Assembly: GCA_003151975.1 (NCBI GenBank)
Contig: PLZD01000058.1
Location: 1 to 52,043, forward strand
Length of the DNA stretch: 52,043 nt
Direction: 5' to 3'
Source of the DNA: Elusimicrobiota bacterium
Lineage (GTDB): Bacteria; Elusimicrobiota; Elusimicrobia; UBA1565; UBA9628
The notes below the pieces were generated by a model. It saw nothing but the letters and a program-made list of their open reading frames with translations. It had not been told where the DNA came from and made no database searches. This document shows positions 20,725 to 28,569 of the stretch, in pieces (position 1 is the stretch's first letter; each line of letters starts with the position of its first letter). A program made the position numbers and the translations under genes.

Positions 20725-22549
20725 GACCAAACGCATACCGCTCGAAATCCTGTTCGGCAATCCCGAGAAGGCCTCGCCCAAGATCTCACCGGACGGGAAG
20801 CATTTCGCCTATCTGGCGCCATTAGAGGGCGTGCTCAATATTTTCTGCGGGCCCGCCGACGGCGAAGCCAAGCCCGTCACCCACGACAAGGGCCGCGGCA
20901 TTCGCAATTATTTCTGGGCCGAGGACAAAAAGAGCCTGCTCTACGTCCAGGACCGCGACGGCGACGAGAACTGGCATCTCTACCAAAGCGACACCGCAGG
21001 CTCCACCGTCAAAGACCTCACGCCCCTTCCCGGCGTTCAGGCGCAGATCGTCGGCACCGATCCGCGCCACCCGCACGAGGTGCTGGTCGCGCTGAATTCC
21101 CGCGACGCGCACGTGCACGACGTGCACCGTCTCGACTTGCGCACGGGGAAGTTGACGCTCGAAGTCCAGAATCCCGGCGACATACTGGGCTGGCTTGCAG
21201 ATACCCAATTTCAGGTACGCGCAGCTAAAGCCATGCGTCCCGACGGCGGAACGGAACTGCGGCTGCTGGACGGCGGCACCTGGAGCGTCTTCATGTCTTG
21301 GGGCCCGGACGATCAGGGTGGAGCGCACGGATTTACTCCCGACAACAACGGGCTCTATGTCGAATCGAGCCACGACTCCGACACGACAGTGCTTTGGGAG
21401 ATGAGCCTCGACGGCAAGACCAAGAAGATTTTGGCTAAATGCGACGGAGCGGACCTCGGCGGCGTGCTGACGCATCCGACGGACTTCCACGCCGAGGCCG
21501 CGGCCTTCGAGCTAGACCGGCTGACTTGGACCGTGCTCGACGAGAAATTAAAGCCGGATTTTGCGGCCCTGGCCAAACTCTGCGACGGCGATTTCCAGAT
21601 CGTTAGCCGCGACGACGCCGACGCGACTTGGCTTGTGCTCTACAACCGGGACAATAAGGCTCCGTCGTTTTATCGGTACGATCGCAAATCCAAAAAAGGC
21701 TCATTCCTGTTCACGACGCGTCCCAAGCTCGACGGCTTCCAGCTCTCTCCGATGAAGCCCGTCAAGATCAAAGCTCGCGACGGCCTCACTCTGCAGGGTT
21801 ATCTAACCACGCCCGCCGGGCTTGCTCCCAAGAATCTGCCGCTCGTGCTCGACGTGCACGGCGGGCCCTGGGTGCGCGACGCCTGGGGCTTCAACCCGGA
21901 GGCGCAGTGGCTGGCCGACCAAGGCTACGCGGTGCTCCAGGTCAATTACCGCGGCTCGCAGGGCTTCGGCAAGAAGTTCCTGCACGCCGGCGACCGCGAG
22001 TGGGGCGCCAAGATGCAGGACGATCTCACGGACTCCGTTCATTGGGCTATAAAGGAAGGGATCGCCAACGCCGCTCAGGTCGCAATCTACGGCGGCTCGT
22101 ACGGCGGCTACGCGGCGCTGGCCGGCGCGGCTTTCACGCCCGACCTCTACTGCTGCGCGGTCGACATCGTCGGCCCCTCGAACATCAGCACGCTGATTCG
22201 CTCGATCCCGCCGTATTGGGAACCGATGAGGCGCATCTTCGACCTGCGCGTGGGCAACGTCGACACCGAGAAGGAGTTTCTCGACTCGCGCTCGCCTTTA
22301 TTCTCGGCGGACAAGATCGAGATTCCTCTGCTCATCGCTCAGGGAGCGAATGACCCGCGCGTCAAGCAGGCCGAGTCCGAGATGATCGTCGACGCCCTGC
22401 GCAAGAAAGGCAAGCCCGTCGACTACATGCTCTTCCCCGACGAGGGCCACGGCTTCGCGCGGCCGGAGAACCGCCTCAAGTTCTACGCCGCCGCGGAAAA
22501 GTTTCTGGAGACCAACCTGCGTTCCGGCCGCAAGGCCGTCTCAGCGTGA
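20717..22549 (+). CDS. S9-family prolyl oligopeptidase-like serine peptidase
   Basis: 610 residues. A long N-terminal half with WD/beta-propeller-like strands (KISPDGKHFAYLAP, IVGTDPRHPHEVLV) precedes an alpha/beta-hydrolase domain. The catalytic triad is S461 in GGSYGGYA, D546 in ANDPRVK and H578 in DEGHGF. Members cleave small peptides, often after proline or acylated residues. No signal peptide at the chosen ATG (20717), so probably cytosolic. The next gene starts inside its stop (GTGA). The preceding lipoprotein gene overlaps by eight bases. Confidence 0.92.
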   Translation: MSKTKRIPLEILFGNPEKASPKISPDGKHFAYLAPLEGVLNIFCGPADGEAKPVTHDKGRGIRNYFWAEDKKSLLYVQDRDGDENWHLYQSDTAGSTVKDLTPLPGVQAQIVGTDPRHPHEVLVALNSRDAHVHDVHRLDLRTGKLTLEVQNPGDILGWLADTQFQVRAAKAMRPDGGTELRLLDGGTWSVFMSWGPDDQGGAHGFTPDNNGLYVESSHDSDTTVLWEMSLDGKTKKILAKCDGADLGGVLTHPTDFHAEAAAFELDRLTWTVLDEKLKPDFAALAKLCDGDFQIVSRDDADATWLVLYNRDNKAPSFYRYDRKSKKGSFLFTTRPKLDGFQLSPMKPVKIKARDGLTLQGYLTTPAGLAPKNLPLVLDVHGGPWVRDAWGFNPEAQWLADQGYAVLQVNYRGSQGFGKKFLHAGDREWGAKMQDDLTDSVHWAIKEGIANAAQVAIYGGSYGGYAALAGAAFTPDLYCCAVDIVGPSNISTLIRSIPPYWEPMRRIFDLRVGNVDTEKEFLDSRSPLFSADKIEIPLLIAQGANDPRVKQAESEMIVDALRKKGKPVDYMLFPDEGHGFARPENRLKFYAAAEKFLETNLRSGRKAVSA

Positions 22550-24651
22550 GAGCCGAGCGGCTGATGGCGGGGATGATCCTCGGGATCATCGTGCTGGCCG
22601 CCGTCAACCTGAAGGTGCGCCTCTCCGCCTTCACGCCGCGCTACAACCCCGACGACGAGACCGGCTATTTCCGCACGGAAAGCGCCTACCAATACCGCTA
22701 TGCGCGCATGATCGCCGAAGGCAAGGCGATGCCCGAGCTCGACATCGCGGGCCAATACCCGGAGGGCGTGCGCGCCACGCGCGAGCTCACGCCTTTCATG
22801 GAGTACGCGACGGGCTGGACTTACCGCGTCCTGCGCAAGCTCGGCGCGGCTCCCGATTTTAGGTGGTTCATCGTCCTTTGGGTCGCGATGGTCTCGAGCC
22901 TGTCGATACTGCCGTTTTATTTTCTGGCGCGGCGCCTCTCCGGCTCGACGGCGGCGGCACTCGCCGCGTCGGCCGCCTACGGCCTCTCGTGGGCGGGGCT
23001 CTCCAACATGGTCGGCACGTACGTCTTCGAGAGCTTCGCCGAACCCCTGCTCTTCGGAAGCCTTGCGTGCTTGTGCGCGGCGCTCGACGGCGAGCGCCGG
23101 CGCGGACTTGCCGCGTGGTCGGCGGGCCTCTTGATGGCCGCAGCGCTCGGCAGCTGGCACCTCGGCCGGTTCTTTTGGACGAGCGTCGTGCTGGCGCTGA
23201 TCTTCACGGCCTGGCGGCGCCGAAACGATCCAGCCTCGCTCGAGCGCCTGCGCCAAGCCTTGTGGCCGATGCTCGCGGTTCTGCTTGCCGCGGCGTTTGG
23301 CATCGGCTCGCTGCGCGAGAGCGCGTTTGCGACTTCGCCGGCGATGATCCTGGCCTTCGGACTGCTCTTGTGGCTTTGGCTGCCGCAAAAACGTGCGCTG
23401 GCTTTGGGTCTGACCGCGGCGGCGCTGGCGATCGCCGCCTGGCGTTCGCGCGACACATCCGTCTACGGACATGTCTATGGATACTTGGCCGCGCGCCTGC
23501 GCTACGGGCTCACGCGTCCGCCCGATCCCTCGGTTCTCACTGACGAGGCGCGCGCCATCTGGAGCGGCCCGGCCGACTCGCCGACGCCGGGCTTTCTAGT
23601 CTTCTGTCTCGCGCCGCTGTCTCTCATTTTCCTCCCCCGCCTGCTCTCCTTGATCAAGCGCCAGCCCTCGGACAAAACGCTGACGGGAACGATCATCGAC
23701 GCTTTGCTCTTGATGTACGCCGCCGGCGCGGCGCTGGCGCTAAGGCTCATGGAGCTCCTGGCGTTTTTCCTCTGCGCTTCGAGCCTGCGCCTGACGGGCA
23801 AGTCCGCCAGGCGCCCGGCGTTCATCGCGGGGCTCGTGCTGCTCGGAGCGCTCGAGGGCTTCAAGGCGCTCTCGCCCGCCTCGCGCCACAATCCGTTCAT
23901 TCGCCTGGCGGCCTCGTTTCCCGAGAACGACCGGCGCCCGAACACCTCGTTCAGCAGCGAGCTCGAGGTCATCCGCTGGCTCAAGGCGAACGCGGGCGCC
24001 TCCTCGCCGGTGCTGGCCGACATCGCCTTCTCGGCGAACTTCCTGACCTACGCAGGCACGCCGGTGATCATTCATCCTAAATTCGAGGCGCCCGGCATCC
24101 GCGCCAAGGTCGCCGAATATCTGCGCGCGCTCTTCGACGACGAGGACGCCTTCTACGCCTACTGCCGCAAGTACGGCGCGAAGTATTTCGTGCTGACGAT
24201 CTACGACCTGCTCGACGAGACGCCCGACGGCCCGCGCTACGCCTCGGGCTCGATGCGGCTGGTGCCCAACGCCGCGGCCGTGCTCATGCAGTTCAAGCCC
24301 AACGAGCTCAAGCACTTCCGCCTAGCGTTCCAGAATGAAGACTTCCGGATTTATGCCGTCGGATCGCCGCCCGACAAGAAGAACGGCCTCGGCGGCCCGC
24401 CGATCTACGACCTATCGCAATTCTCGCCGCGGATCTTGCCCGACGGCACGCTGAACCTCGACATCGACGGCGTGCTCAAGCGCGTCAAGGAAAGCCGCGA
24501 GAAGCTTTTTCTCGCGCGCGTCTTCGTGCGCGGCCGCATGCTGGACGCGGCGCTCGAGTACTACGAGGGCTCGTTTTCGGCCTGGCCGCCGGACCCCGCG
24601 ACGCGCCGGGAGTACGAGAGCCTGCGCAAGGCGCTCGAGCGCTCGCGCTAA
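22546..24651 (+). CDS. STT3-like polytopic membrane glycosyltransferase (GT-C fold)
   Basis: 701 residues with about ten hydrophobic helices in the first 430 residues and a soluble C-terminal part. The N terminus (YNPDDETGYFRTESAYQYRYARMI) and LTPFMEYATGWTYRVL resemble oligosaccharyltransferase STT3/AglB/PglB, where the first loop holds metal-binding acidic residues. The later TDEARAIW region recalls the STT3 external loop. I could not find the WWDYG motif; at the equivalent place the sequence reads VLADIAFSANFLTYAG. It may thus be a degenerate or different GT-C enzyme. GTG start overlapping the S9 stop by four bases. The end converges with the HELSH gene by four bases. Confidence 0.72.
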   Translation: MRAERLMAGMILGIIVLAAVNLKVRLSAFTPRYNPDDETGYFRTESAYQYRYARMIAEGKAMPELDIAGQYPEGVRATRELTPFMEYATGWTYRVLRKLGAAPDFRWFIVLWVAMVSSLSILPFYFLARRLSGSTAAALAASAAYGLSWAGLSNMVGTYVFESFAEPLLFGSLACLCAALDGERRRGLAAWSAGLLMAAALGSWHLGRFFWTSVVLALIFTAWRRRNDPASLERLRQALWPMLAVLLAAAFGIGSLRESAFATSPAMILAFGLLLWLWLPQKRALALGLTAAALAIAAWRSRDTSVYGHVYGYLAARLRYGLTRPPDPSVLTDEARAIWSGPADSPTPGFLVFCLAPLSLIFLPRLLSLIKRQPSDKTLTGTIIDALLLMYAAGAALALRLMELLAFFLCASSLRLTGKSARRPAFIAGLVLLGALEGFKALSPASRHNPFIRLAASFPENDRRPNTSFSSELEVIRWLKANAGASSPVLADIAFSANFLTYAGTPVIIHPKFEAPGIRAKVAEYLRALFDDEDAFYAYCRKYGAKYFVLTIYDLLDETPDGPRYASGSMRLVPNAAAVLMQFKPNELKHFRLAFQNEDFRIYAVGSPPDKKNGLGGPPIYDLSQFSPRILPDGTLNLDIDGVLKRVKESREKLFLARVFVRGRMLDAALEYYEGSFSAWPPDPATRREYESLRKALERSR

Positions 24652-25298
24652 GGACGGCGGCGGAAGCTCCACTCCGCCGAGGCGCAGGCGTCGTAGACCT
24701 GGGCGTAGGAAGCCTCCGAGTCCTTGCGGCGGCGATCCTTGTCCATGTGTTCGAGCAAGGCGCGCGCGCGCTCGTCGACGATCCCGCTCAGCTTGCGCGA
24801 CACCAAAGCCTCGAAGGCGGCGATGTCTTCGGCTTTGATCTTCACCGGCTTGGCGCGCGTCGGCACGCGCGGTATGAGGATCTGCGAGCGGCCTAGGTCG
24901 GCGCGCAAGTCTTCCCTTCCCTGTTCGTAAATCTTCTTGAAGGCCCGCGCGTGCGAGAGCTCGTGCTGCCAGGTTTGCTCATAGGGGCAGCCGTCCTTGT
25001 CGTATTCCGAGGTGACGGCGACGGCGATCGCCATGGAGAAATTAATGTCGACGGATTGGGCGTAGAGCAGTATCTCGCCGCCCTGGCGGCCGGCGTCGTT
25101 CCAGGACAACCCGACGCTTTTCACGATCGTCGCCGTGGTGTAGCCCGCGCGATCCGCCTTGCTTCCGCCGGGTCCCGGAGATTTCGCGGAGACTTCCGGC
25201 GCCGACGGGATCGCGGCGGACTCGAAGCTCACATTGAAAAGCGTCGCTTCGCCCGCGTGCACGGAGAATGCCAGCAAGAGCAGCGCCGCGGCGATCAC
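24648..25298 (-). CDS. Secreted HELSH zincin-like protein, copy 2
   Basis: 216 residues starting with GTG (MIAAALLLLAFSVHAG), a signal peptide. HELSH at 112-116 is an HExxH site, set in CPYEQTWQHELSHARAF. The upstream gene (25295-26017) encodes a paralogue with CPYRVTWEHELSHARAY, so the motif context is conserved between copies. Both also share a C-terminal cysteine before a W (CASAEW and CPAADW) that might pair with the Cys in CPY. Probably a periplasmic metalloprotein or protease of unknown target; it recalls predicted secreted zinc proteases (DUF922-like), not certainly. GTGA overlap with the upstream copy gives a coupled pair. Confidence 0.65.
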   Translation of the reverse strand: MIAAALLLLAFSVHAGEATLFNVSFESAAIPSAPEVSAKSPGPGGSKADRAGYTTATIVKSVGLSWNDAGRQGGEILLYAQSVDINFSMAIAVAVTSEYDKDGCPYEQTWQHELSHARAFKKIYEQGREDLRADLGRSQILIPRVPTRAKPVKIKAEDIAAFEALVSRKLSGIVDERARALLEHMDKDRRRKDSEASYAQVYDACASAEWSFRRRP

Positions 25299-26017
25299 GA
25301 GCCCCCCCTCAAGACGAGCCAGTCAGCCGCAGGGCATTTCTCAAAGTCCTTGCGGTAGGCCTCGGGAGAATCGCGGTCGCGCTTATGGTCGGCCATCAGC
25401 GTGTCCGTGACCCGTTCCTGATCTTCGACGACTTGCTTGAGCTTTTCGCCCATCCGCGCTTCGAAATCCGCGACCTCGTCGGCTTGAAGCGCGGCCGGCG
25501 CGTCTTGAGTCGGCAGGGGCGTATCGACTTCCTGGGAGTGCTCGAGCCCCGCGAGCAGGTGGACCTTGGAGGCCGCGAAGATCGAAACATAGGCGCGCGC
25601 GTGCGAAAGCTCGTGCTCCCAGGTCACGCGGTACGGGCAGGAATCCTCCTTGAAAGTCGACGAGACGAAGATCGCGATGCTCATCCGATAGACCACGGTG
25701 GCCGACTCGGCCCAGACGAGGCGTTTCCCTTCAGGAGCGGCCTGCGTGCGCCACTGGATGCCGATAGCCTTCGAAGTCGAGCCGACAGTCAGCCCCGCGC
25801 GGTCGGCCTTCAAGGAATCGTCGGGGCCCGGGTGCGCCTGCGAGCGGTCGGGGGACGCGGGAATCTCGGGCTCGTTGGAGTCGATCCGAAACAGCGGCCC
25901 GTCCTCCTTGGCCGAAGGCGCGGGCGCGGCGCTGGCTTGCGGCGCCGGCGCCTTCGGCGGCTCGTGGCTCTTGCCGCAGGCGGCGAGGATCAGGACGGCA
26001 GCGAGGAAGGCCCTCAT
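25295..26017 (-). CDS. HELSH zincin-like lipoprotein, copy 1
   Basis: 240 residues; MRAFLAAVLILAAC gives a lipobox (C14), so unlike copy 2 it is lipid-anchored. A proline/alanine-rich linker follows, then the conserved domain with HELSH at 135-139, the CPY cysteine (C127) and a C-terminal CPAADW. A complete promoter (26025-26053) places the transcription start at the ATG at 26017, arguing against a longer start at 26053. It is the first gene of a two-gene operon; its stop overlaps the start of copy 2. Anchored and soluble versions of one domain suggest a division of labour, which is inference. Confidence 0.68.
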   Translation of the reverse strand: MRAFLAAVLILAACGKSHEPPKAPAPQASAAPAPSAKEDGPLFRIDSNEPEIPASPDRSQAHPGPDDSLKADRAGLTVGSTSKAIGIQWRTQAAPEGKRLVWAESATVVYRMSIAIFVSSTFKEDSCPYRVTWEHELSHARAYVSIFAASKVHLLAGLEHSQEVDTPLPTQDAPAALQADEVADFEARMGEKLKQVVEDQERVTDTLMADHKRDRDSPEAYRKDFEKCPAADWLVLRGGS

Positions 26018-26024
26018 GACTTGA

Positions 26025-26053
26025 AGTGTACGCCGCCAAGCCCTCCTGGTCAA
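26025..26053 (-). promoter_or_regulatory. Promoter of the HELSH pair (leaderless type)
   Basis: Minus strand TTGACC (26053-26048), 17-base spacer, TACACT (26030-26025), then seven bases to the ATG at 26017. An AGGAGGG lies inside the spacer, too far upstream to serve as ribosome binding site and outside the transcript. Spacing and motif quality make this a good promoter with leaderless output. Confidence 0.7.
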
Positions 26054-26077
26054 TAGCGGATGAAGCGGCCGCCGTTT

Positions 26078-26086
26078 TGGTAGGAT
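26078..26086 (+). promoter_or_regulatory. Extended -10 of the M42 peptidase gene
   Basis: TGG followed by TAGGAT (26081-26086) fits an extended -10 (TGn-TAnnnT); the ATG at 26096 is nine bases further on, so the leader would be at most a few bases. No -35 was recognised. It diverges from the HELSH promoter in the same 78-base gap. Confidence 0.4.
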
Positions 26087-26095
26087 AGGCGGCGC

Positions 26096-27166
26096 ATGGC
26101 TACTGCCGCCCTCGAGCTGTTCCGCGAACTGACTTCGGTGCCCACCGCGCCGTTTTTCGAGGCGTCGGTCTCCGCGAAAGCCCTAAAGTGGATCAAGAAG
26201 AATCTCGGCCGCAAGGTTCAAGTCTCGCGCCGGCGCGGCGGCATCATCGTCCGCTATCGCGGCCTCAAAGACGGACCCGCCCTCTGTCTTGCCGCACACC
26301 TCGATCACCCGGCCTTTGCCCTCTCGCAAGTCACGGCGCGCGGGGCGCTGGGCAAGATGCAGGGCGGTTTGCCCGCCCATCTCTTGCTCGGCCACGCGGT
26401 CGAGGCGTTTTCAGCGCGCCCGAAAGACAACCGGCCCCTGGCGCGCGGCAAGCTCGTCAAGGAAGCCAAGAAAGGCTTCTACGACATCGAGTGGACTCAA
26501 GGCCCGGAACAAAAAGCGGCGCTGGTCTTCGCGACCTTGGCCTTGACGCCATACTCCGTCGAGGGACGCTGGCTGTGCTCGCGCTCGATCGACGATCTGC
26601 TCGGCTGCGCGATTTCGATGGCCGCCCTTCGTAAGGTCGTCCAATCCCGGCTCAAGACGAACCTGACCGTCCTGCTGCACCGCGCCGAGGAAGTGGGCTT
26701 CATGGGCGCGCTGGACTTTATAAAGGAAGGCGCCGTCGATCTCGATGACTCGGTGCTCTCAATCGAAACTTCGCGCGAACTTCCCGGCGCGCGCCCCGGC
26801 AAGGGCCCCGTGATCCGGCTCGGAGACAAGGCCTGTCTCTTCGACGGCAATCTTACGGCGCTGCTCGACGAAGCCGCCAAGCTCGCGGGCAAGACCCAGC
26901 GCCTACGCTTGACCGGCGGCACCTGCGAGGCCACGGCCTATCAGACTTTCGGCTACGAGTCAGCTGGCGTCGCCGTGCCTCTGGTCAATTATCACAACGG
27001 CTGGGGCGCCAAGGCCATCGGGCCCGAGAAGGTCCGAGTGGAGGACGCCGCCGGCGCCGAGCGCCTGCTCATCGAAGCCGCGCGGCTTTTCCCGGCAAGC
27101 GTCCTGCGCGGCACGCTGCGCCGGCGCCTCACCGCGCGCCACAAAAATCTTCAGCGGCATTTCTGA
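26096..27166 (+). CDS. M42-family aminopeptidase/endoglucanase-like hydrolase
   Basis: 356 residues. AAHLDHPAF holds a metal-binding H-x-D, CSRSIDDLLG the bridging Asp region, HRAEEVGFMGA the catalytic Glu pair, and IETSRELPGA, TGGTCEATAY and VPLVNYHNG the remaining metal and substrate segments of the M42/M20/M28 fold. M42 enzymes form large cytosolic aminopeptidase particles that remove N-terminal residues. Compared with typical M42 sequences the E-E-V-G segment is kept while other parts diverge, so peptide specificity is unknown. No signal peptide. It is followed ten bases later by the cobalamin adenosyltransferase gene, probably in one transcript. Confidence 0.85.
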   Translation: MATAALELFRELTSVPTAPFFEASVSAKALKWIKKNLGRKVQVSRRRGGIIVRYRGLKDGPALCLAAHLDHPAFALSQVTARGALGKMQGGLPAHLLLGHAVEAFSARPKDNRPLARGKLVKEAKKGFYDIEWTQGPEQKAALVFATLALTPYSVEGRWLCSRSIDDLLGCAISMAALRKVVQSRLKTNLTVLLHRAEEVGFMGALDFIKEGAVDLDDSVLSIETSRELPGARPGKGPVIRLGDKACLFDGNLTALLDEAAKLAGKTQRLRLTGGTCEATAYQTFGYESAGVAVPLVNYHNGWGAKAIGPEKVRVEDAAGAERLLIEAARLFPASVLRGTLRRRLTARHKNLQRHF

Positions 27167-27176
27167 GGGCCGACCC

Positions 27177-27755
27177 ATGAAAATATATACGCGGACGGGA
27201 GACGCCGGAGAGACCGGGCTGTGGGGCGGCGAGCGCGTGCGCAAGAATCATCCGCGCGTGGCGGCCTACGGCGAAATCGACGAGCTCAATTGCTGCCTGG
27301 GCTGGGCGCTTTCCGTCATCGGCGCGGATAAGAAGCTGGGCTATCTCATCGGGTCGCTCACCCGAGTGCAGGAGGAGCTTTTCCTCGTCGGAGCCCTGCT
27401 CGCCACGCCCGAGGCTCGGCGCGGGCGTCTGTCGCCCCCGTTCGATAAAGGCTTGCCCGCCGACTCGTCCGCTCGGCTCGAGCGCGAGATCGACGAGATG
27501 ACCAAATCGCTCAAACCCTTGAAGAACTTCGTACTGCCGGGAGGCTCGCCCGCGGGCTCGGCCCTGCATCTGGCGCGCGCGGTCTGCCGGCGCGCCGAGA
27601 GAAACGCCGTGGCGCTCTCGGGCGCCGATCGGATCGCCGACGGCCTGATCGTCTACCTCAATCGCCTCTCGGACCACCTGTTCACGGCCGCGCGCTGGGC
27701 CAACGCGAAGGCCAAACGAGCCGAGACTCCTTGGCTGGGTCTGAAGGTTCGCTAA
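27177..27755 (+). CDS. PduO-type cob(I)alamin adenosyltransferase
   Basis: 192 residues. The N-terminal KIYTRTGDAGETGLWGGERV is the ATP-binding signature of PduO-type enzymes; VAAYGEIDELNCCLGW, FVLPGG-x6-LHLARAVCRRAER and LVYLNRLSDHLFTAARWAN are the remaining conserved helices. The enzyme transfers the adenosyl group from ATP to cob(I)alamin, giving adenosylcobalamin. No B12-dependent enzyme is in the window, so the user is elsewhere. It is followed by a small hairpin (TTCGCT-N6-AGCGAA) overlapping the stop, facing the convergent Gly-rich protein gene. Confidence 0.95.
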   Translation: MKIYTRTGDAGETGLWGGERVRKNHPRVAAYGEIDELNCCLGWALSVIGADKKLGYLIGSLTRVQEELFLVGALLATPEARRGRLSPPFDKGLPADSSARLEREIDEMTKSLKPLKNFVLPGGSPAGSALHLARAVCRRAERNAVALSGADRIADGLIVYLNRLSDHLFTAARWANAKAKRAETPWLGLKVR

Positions 27756-27771
27756 GCGCAGCGAAAGAAGC

Positions 27772-28497
27772 TTAGTGGACGGAGGTGGCGTTGCCGCCGA
27801 GACCCGGCGCCGAGTACCCGGCGCCCGTCGTCGCGGCGCCCGTCGTCGGCAGTGAGCCGACTCCCGGGATCGAGCCGCCGGCGCCCCCGAAAAGACCGGC
27901 CGGCAGGACCGCACCGGCACCCGTCGGAGCACCTGCACCGAGAGACGGGTTGGGCAAGGCGACGCACTGCCCCGCGAGCATCGTCTGCCCCGAGGGGCAC
28001 GGGGTTTGGGACGACGGGCTCTGGGACGCGGTGAACTTCGAGGCGTTGGTCCCCGCGTTGGCCGTCGTCGCGTTTGAAGGGCTGCTTCCGGTGATACCCG
28101 TCGCGACGCTTCCGCCGGAGACCGAGGCGGCTCCGGCCTTCGCGGAGTTGTTGTTGCTCGCGCTCGTCGTGGTGGTCGTCTTCGGCCGCGTCAAAACGTT
28201 GGTTTGAAAACCGCCGCCCGTCCCGCCGAAGGTCGAGCCGCCCCCGCCGAAAACTCCGGACTGGAACAGGCCGCCGCTGCCGCCGCCTTTCGCCGAGCTG
28301 GCCGAGGTATTCGCGCTGGCGGCGGCGCCGGGCTGGGCGATGTAGGTCACCGAGCCGTCGGCGGCCTGCACGGCGATGGTGCCCTTGGGAGCCGCCGGCG
28401 CTTTCTTGCCCTTGGTCGTCGTGCCGTAATAGCCGCCGTACGACCATGCCAGGCCGGGCCACAAGACGCAGAACGCCAATAAAGCCAATTTCCTCAT
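27772..28497 (-). CDS. Secreted low-complexity Gly/Ala/Ser/Thr-rich protein
   Basis: 241 residues. MRKLALLAFCVLWPGLAWSYGG is a signal peptide followed by a lysine patch and then long G-, S-, T- and A-rich runs (GGGGSTFGGTGGGF, TTTTTTSASNNN). A single cysteine pair surrounds CPSGQTMLAGQC, a small loop probably closed by a disulfide and common in surface proteins. TAGGAA precedes the ATG and a TATACT lies 20 bases upstream. An overlapping frame (27752-28543) is an arginine-rich shadow and was rejected. Probably an exported, disordered or filament-like surface protein; function unknown. Confidence 0.65.
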   Translation of the reverse strand: MRKLALLAFCVLWPGLAWSYGGYYGTTTKGKKAPAAPKGTIAVQAADGSVTYIAQPGAAASANTSASSAKGGGSGGLFQSGVFGGGGSTFGGTGGGFQTNVLTRPKTTTTTSASNNNSAKAGAASVSGGSVATGITGSSPSNATTANAGTNASKFTASQSPSSQTPCPSGQTMLAGQCVALPNPSLGAGAPTGAGAVLPAGLFGGAGGSIPGVGSLPTTGAATTGAGYSAPGLGGNATSVH

Positions 28498-28552
28498 CGG
28501 GAATTCCTACTTGAAGTATACCCCCCCGACGGGCATTTCGCAAGGGCGGAAT

Positions 28553-28561
28553 TGTTATAAT
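28553..28561 (+). promoter_or_regulatory. Extended -10 of the DUF1189 gene (leaderless type)
   Basis: TG-T-TATAAT (28553-28561) is a perfect extended -10. The ATG at 28570 comes eight bases later, so the transcript should start at or next to the start codon. No -35 match was seen, as is usual for extended -10 promoters. Confidence 0.65.
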
Positions 28562-28569
28562 CTCGGTTA

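Noticed and set aside
27752-28543. Arginine-rich 263-codon frame on the minus strand
   Set aside because: It overlaps the Gly-rich secreted protein in another frame, lacks a signal peptide and has shadow-like composition; the 27772 frame has a signal peptide and Shine-Dalgarno.
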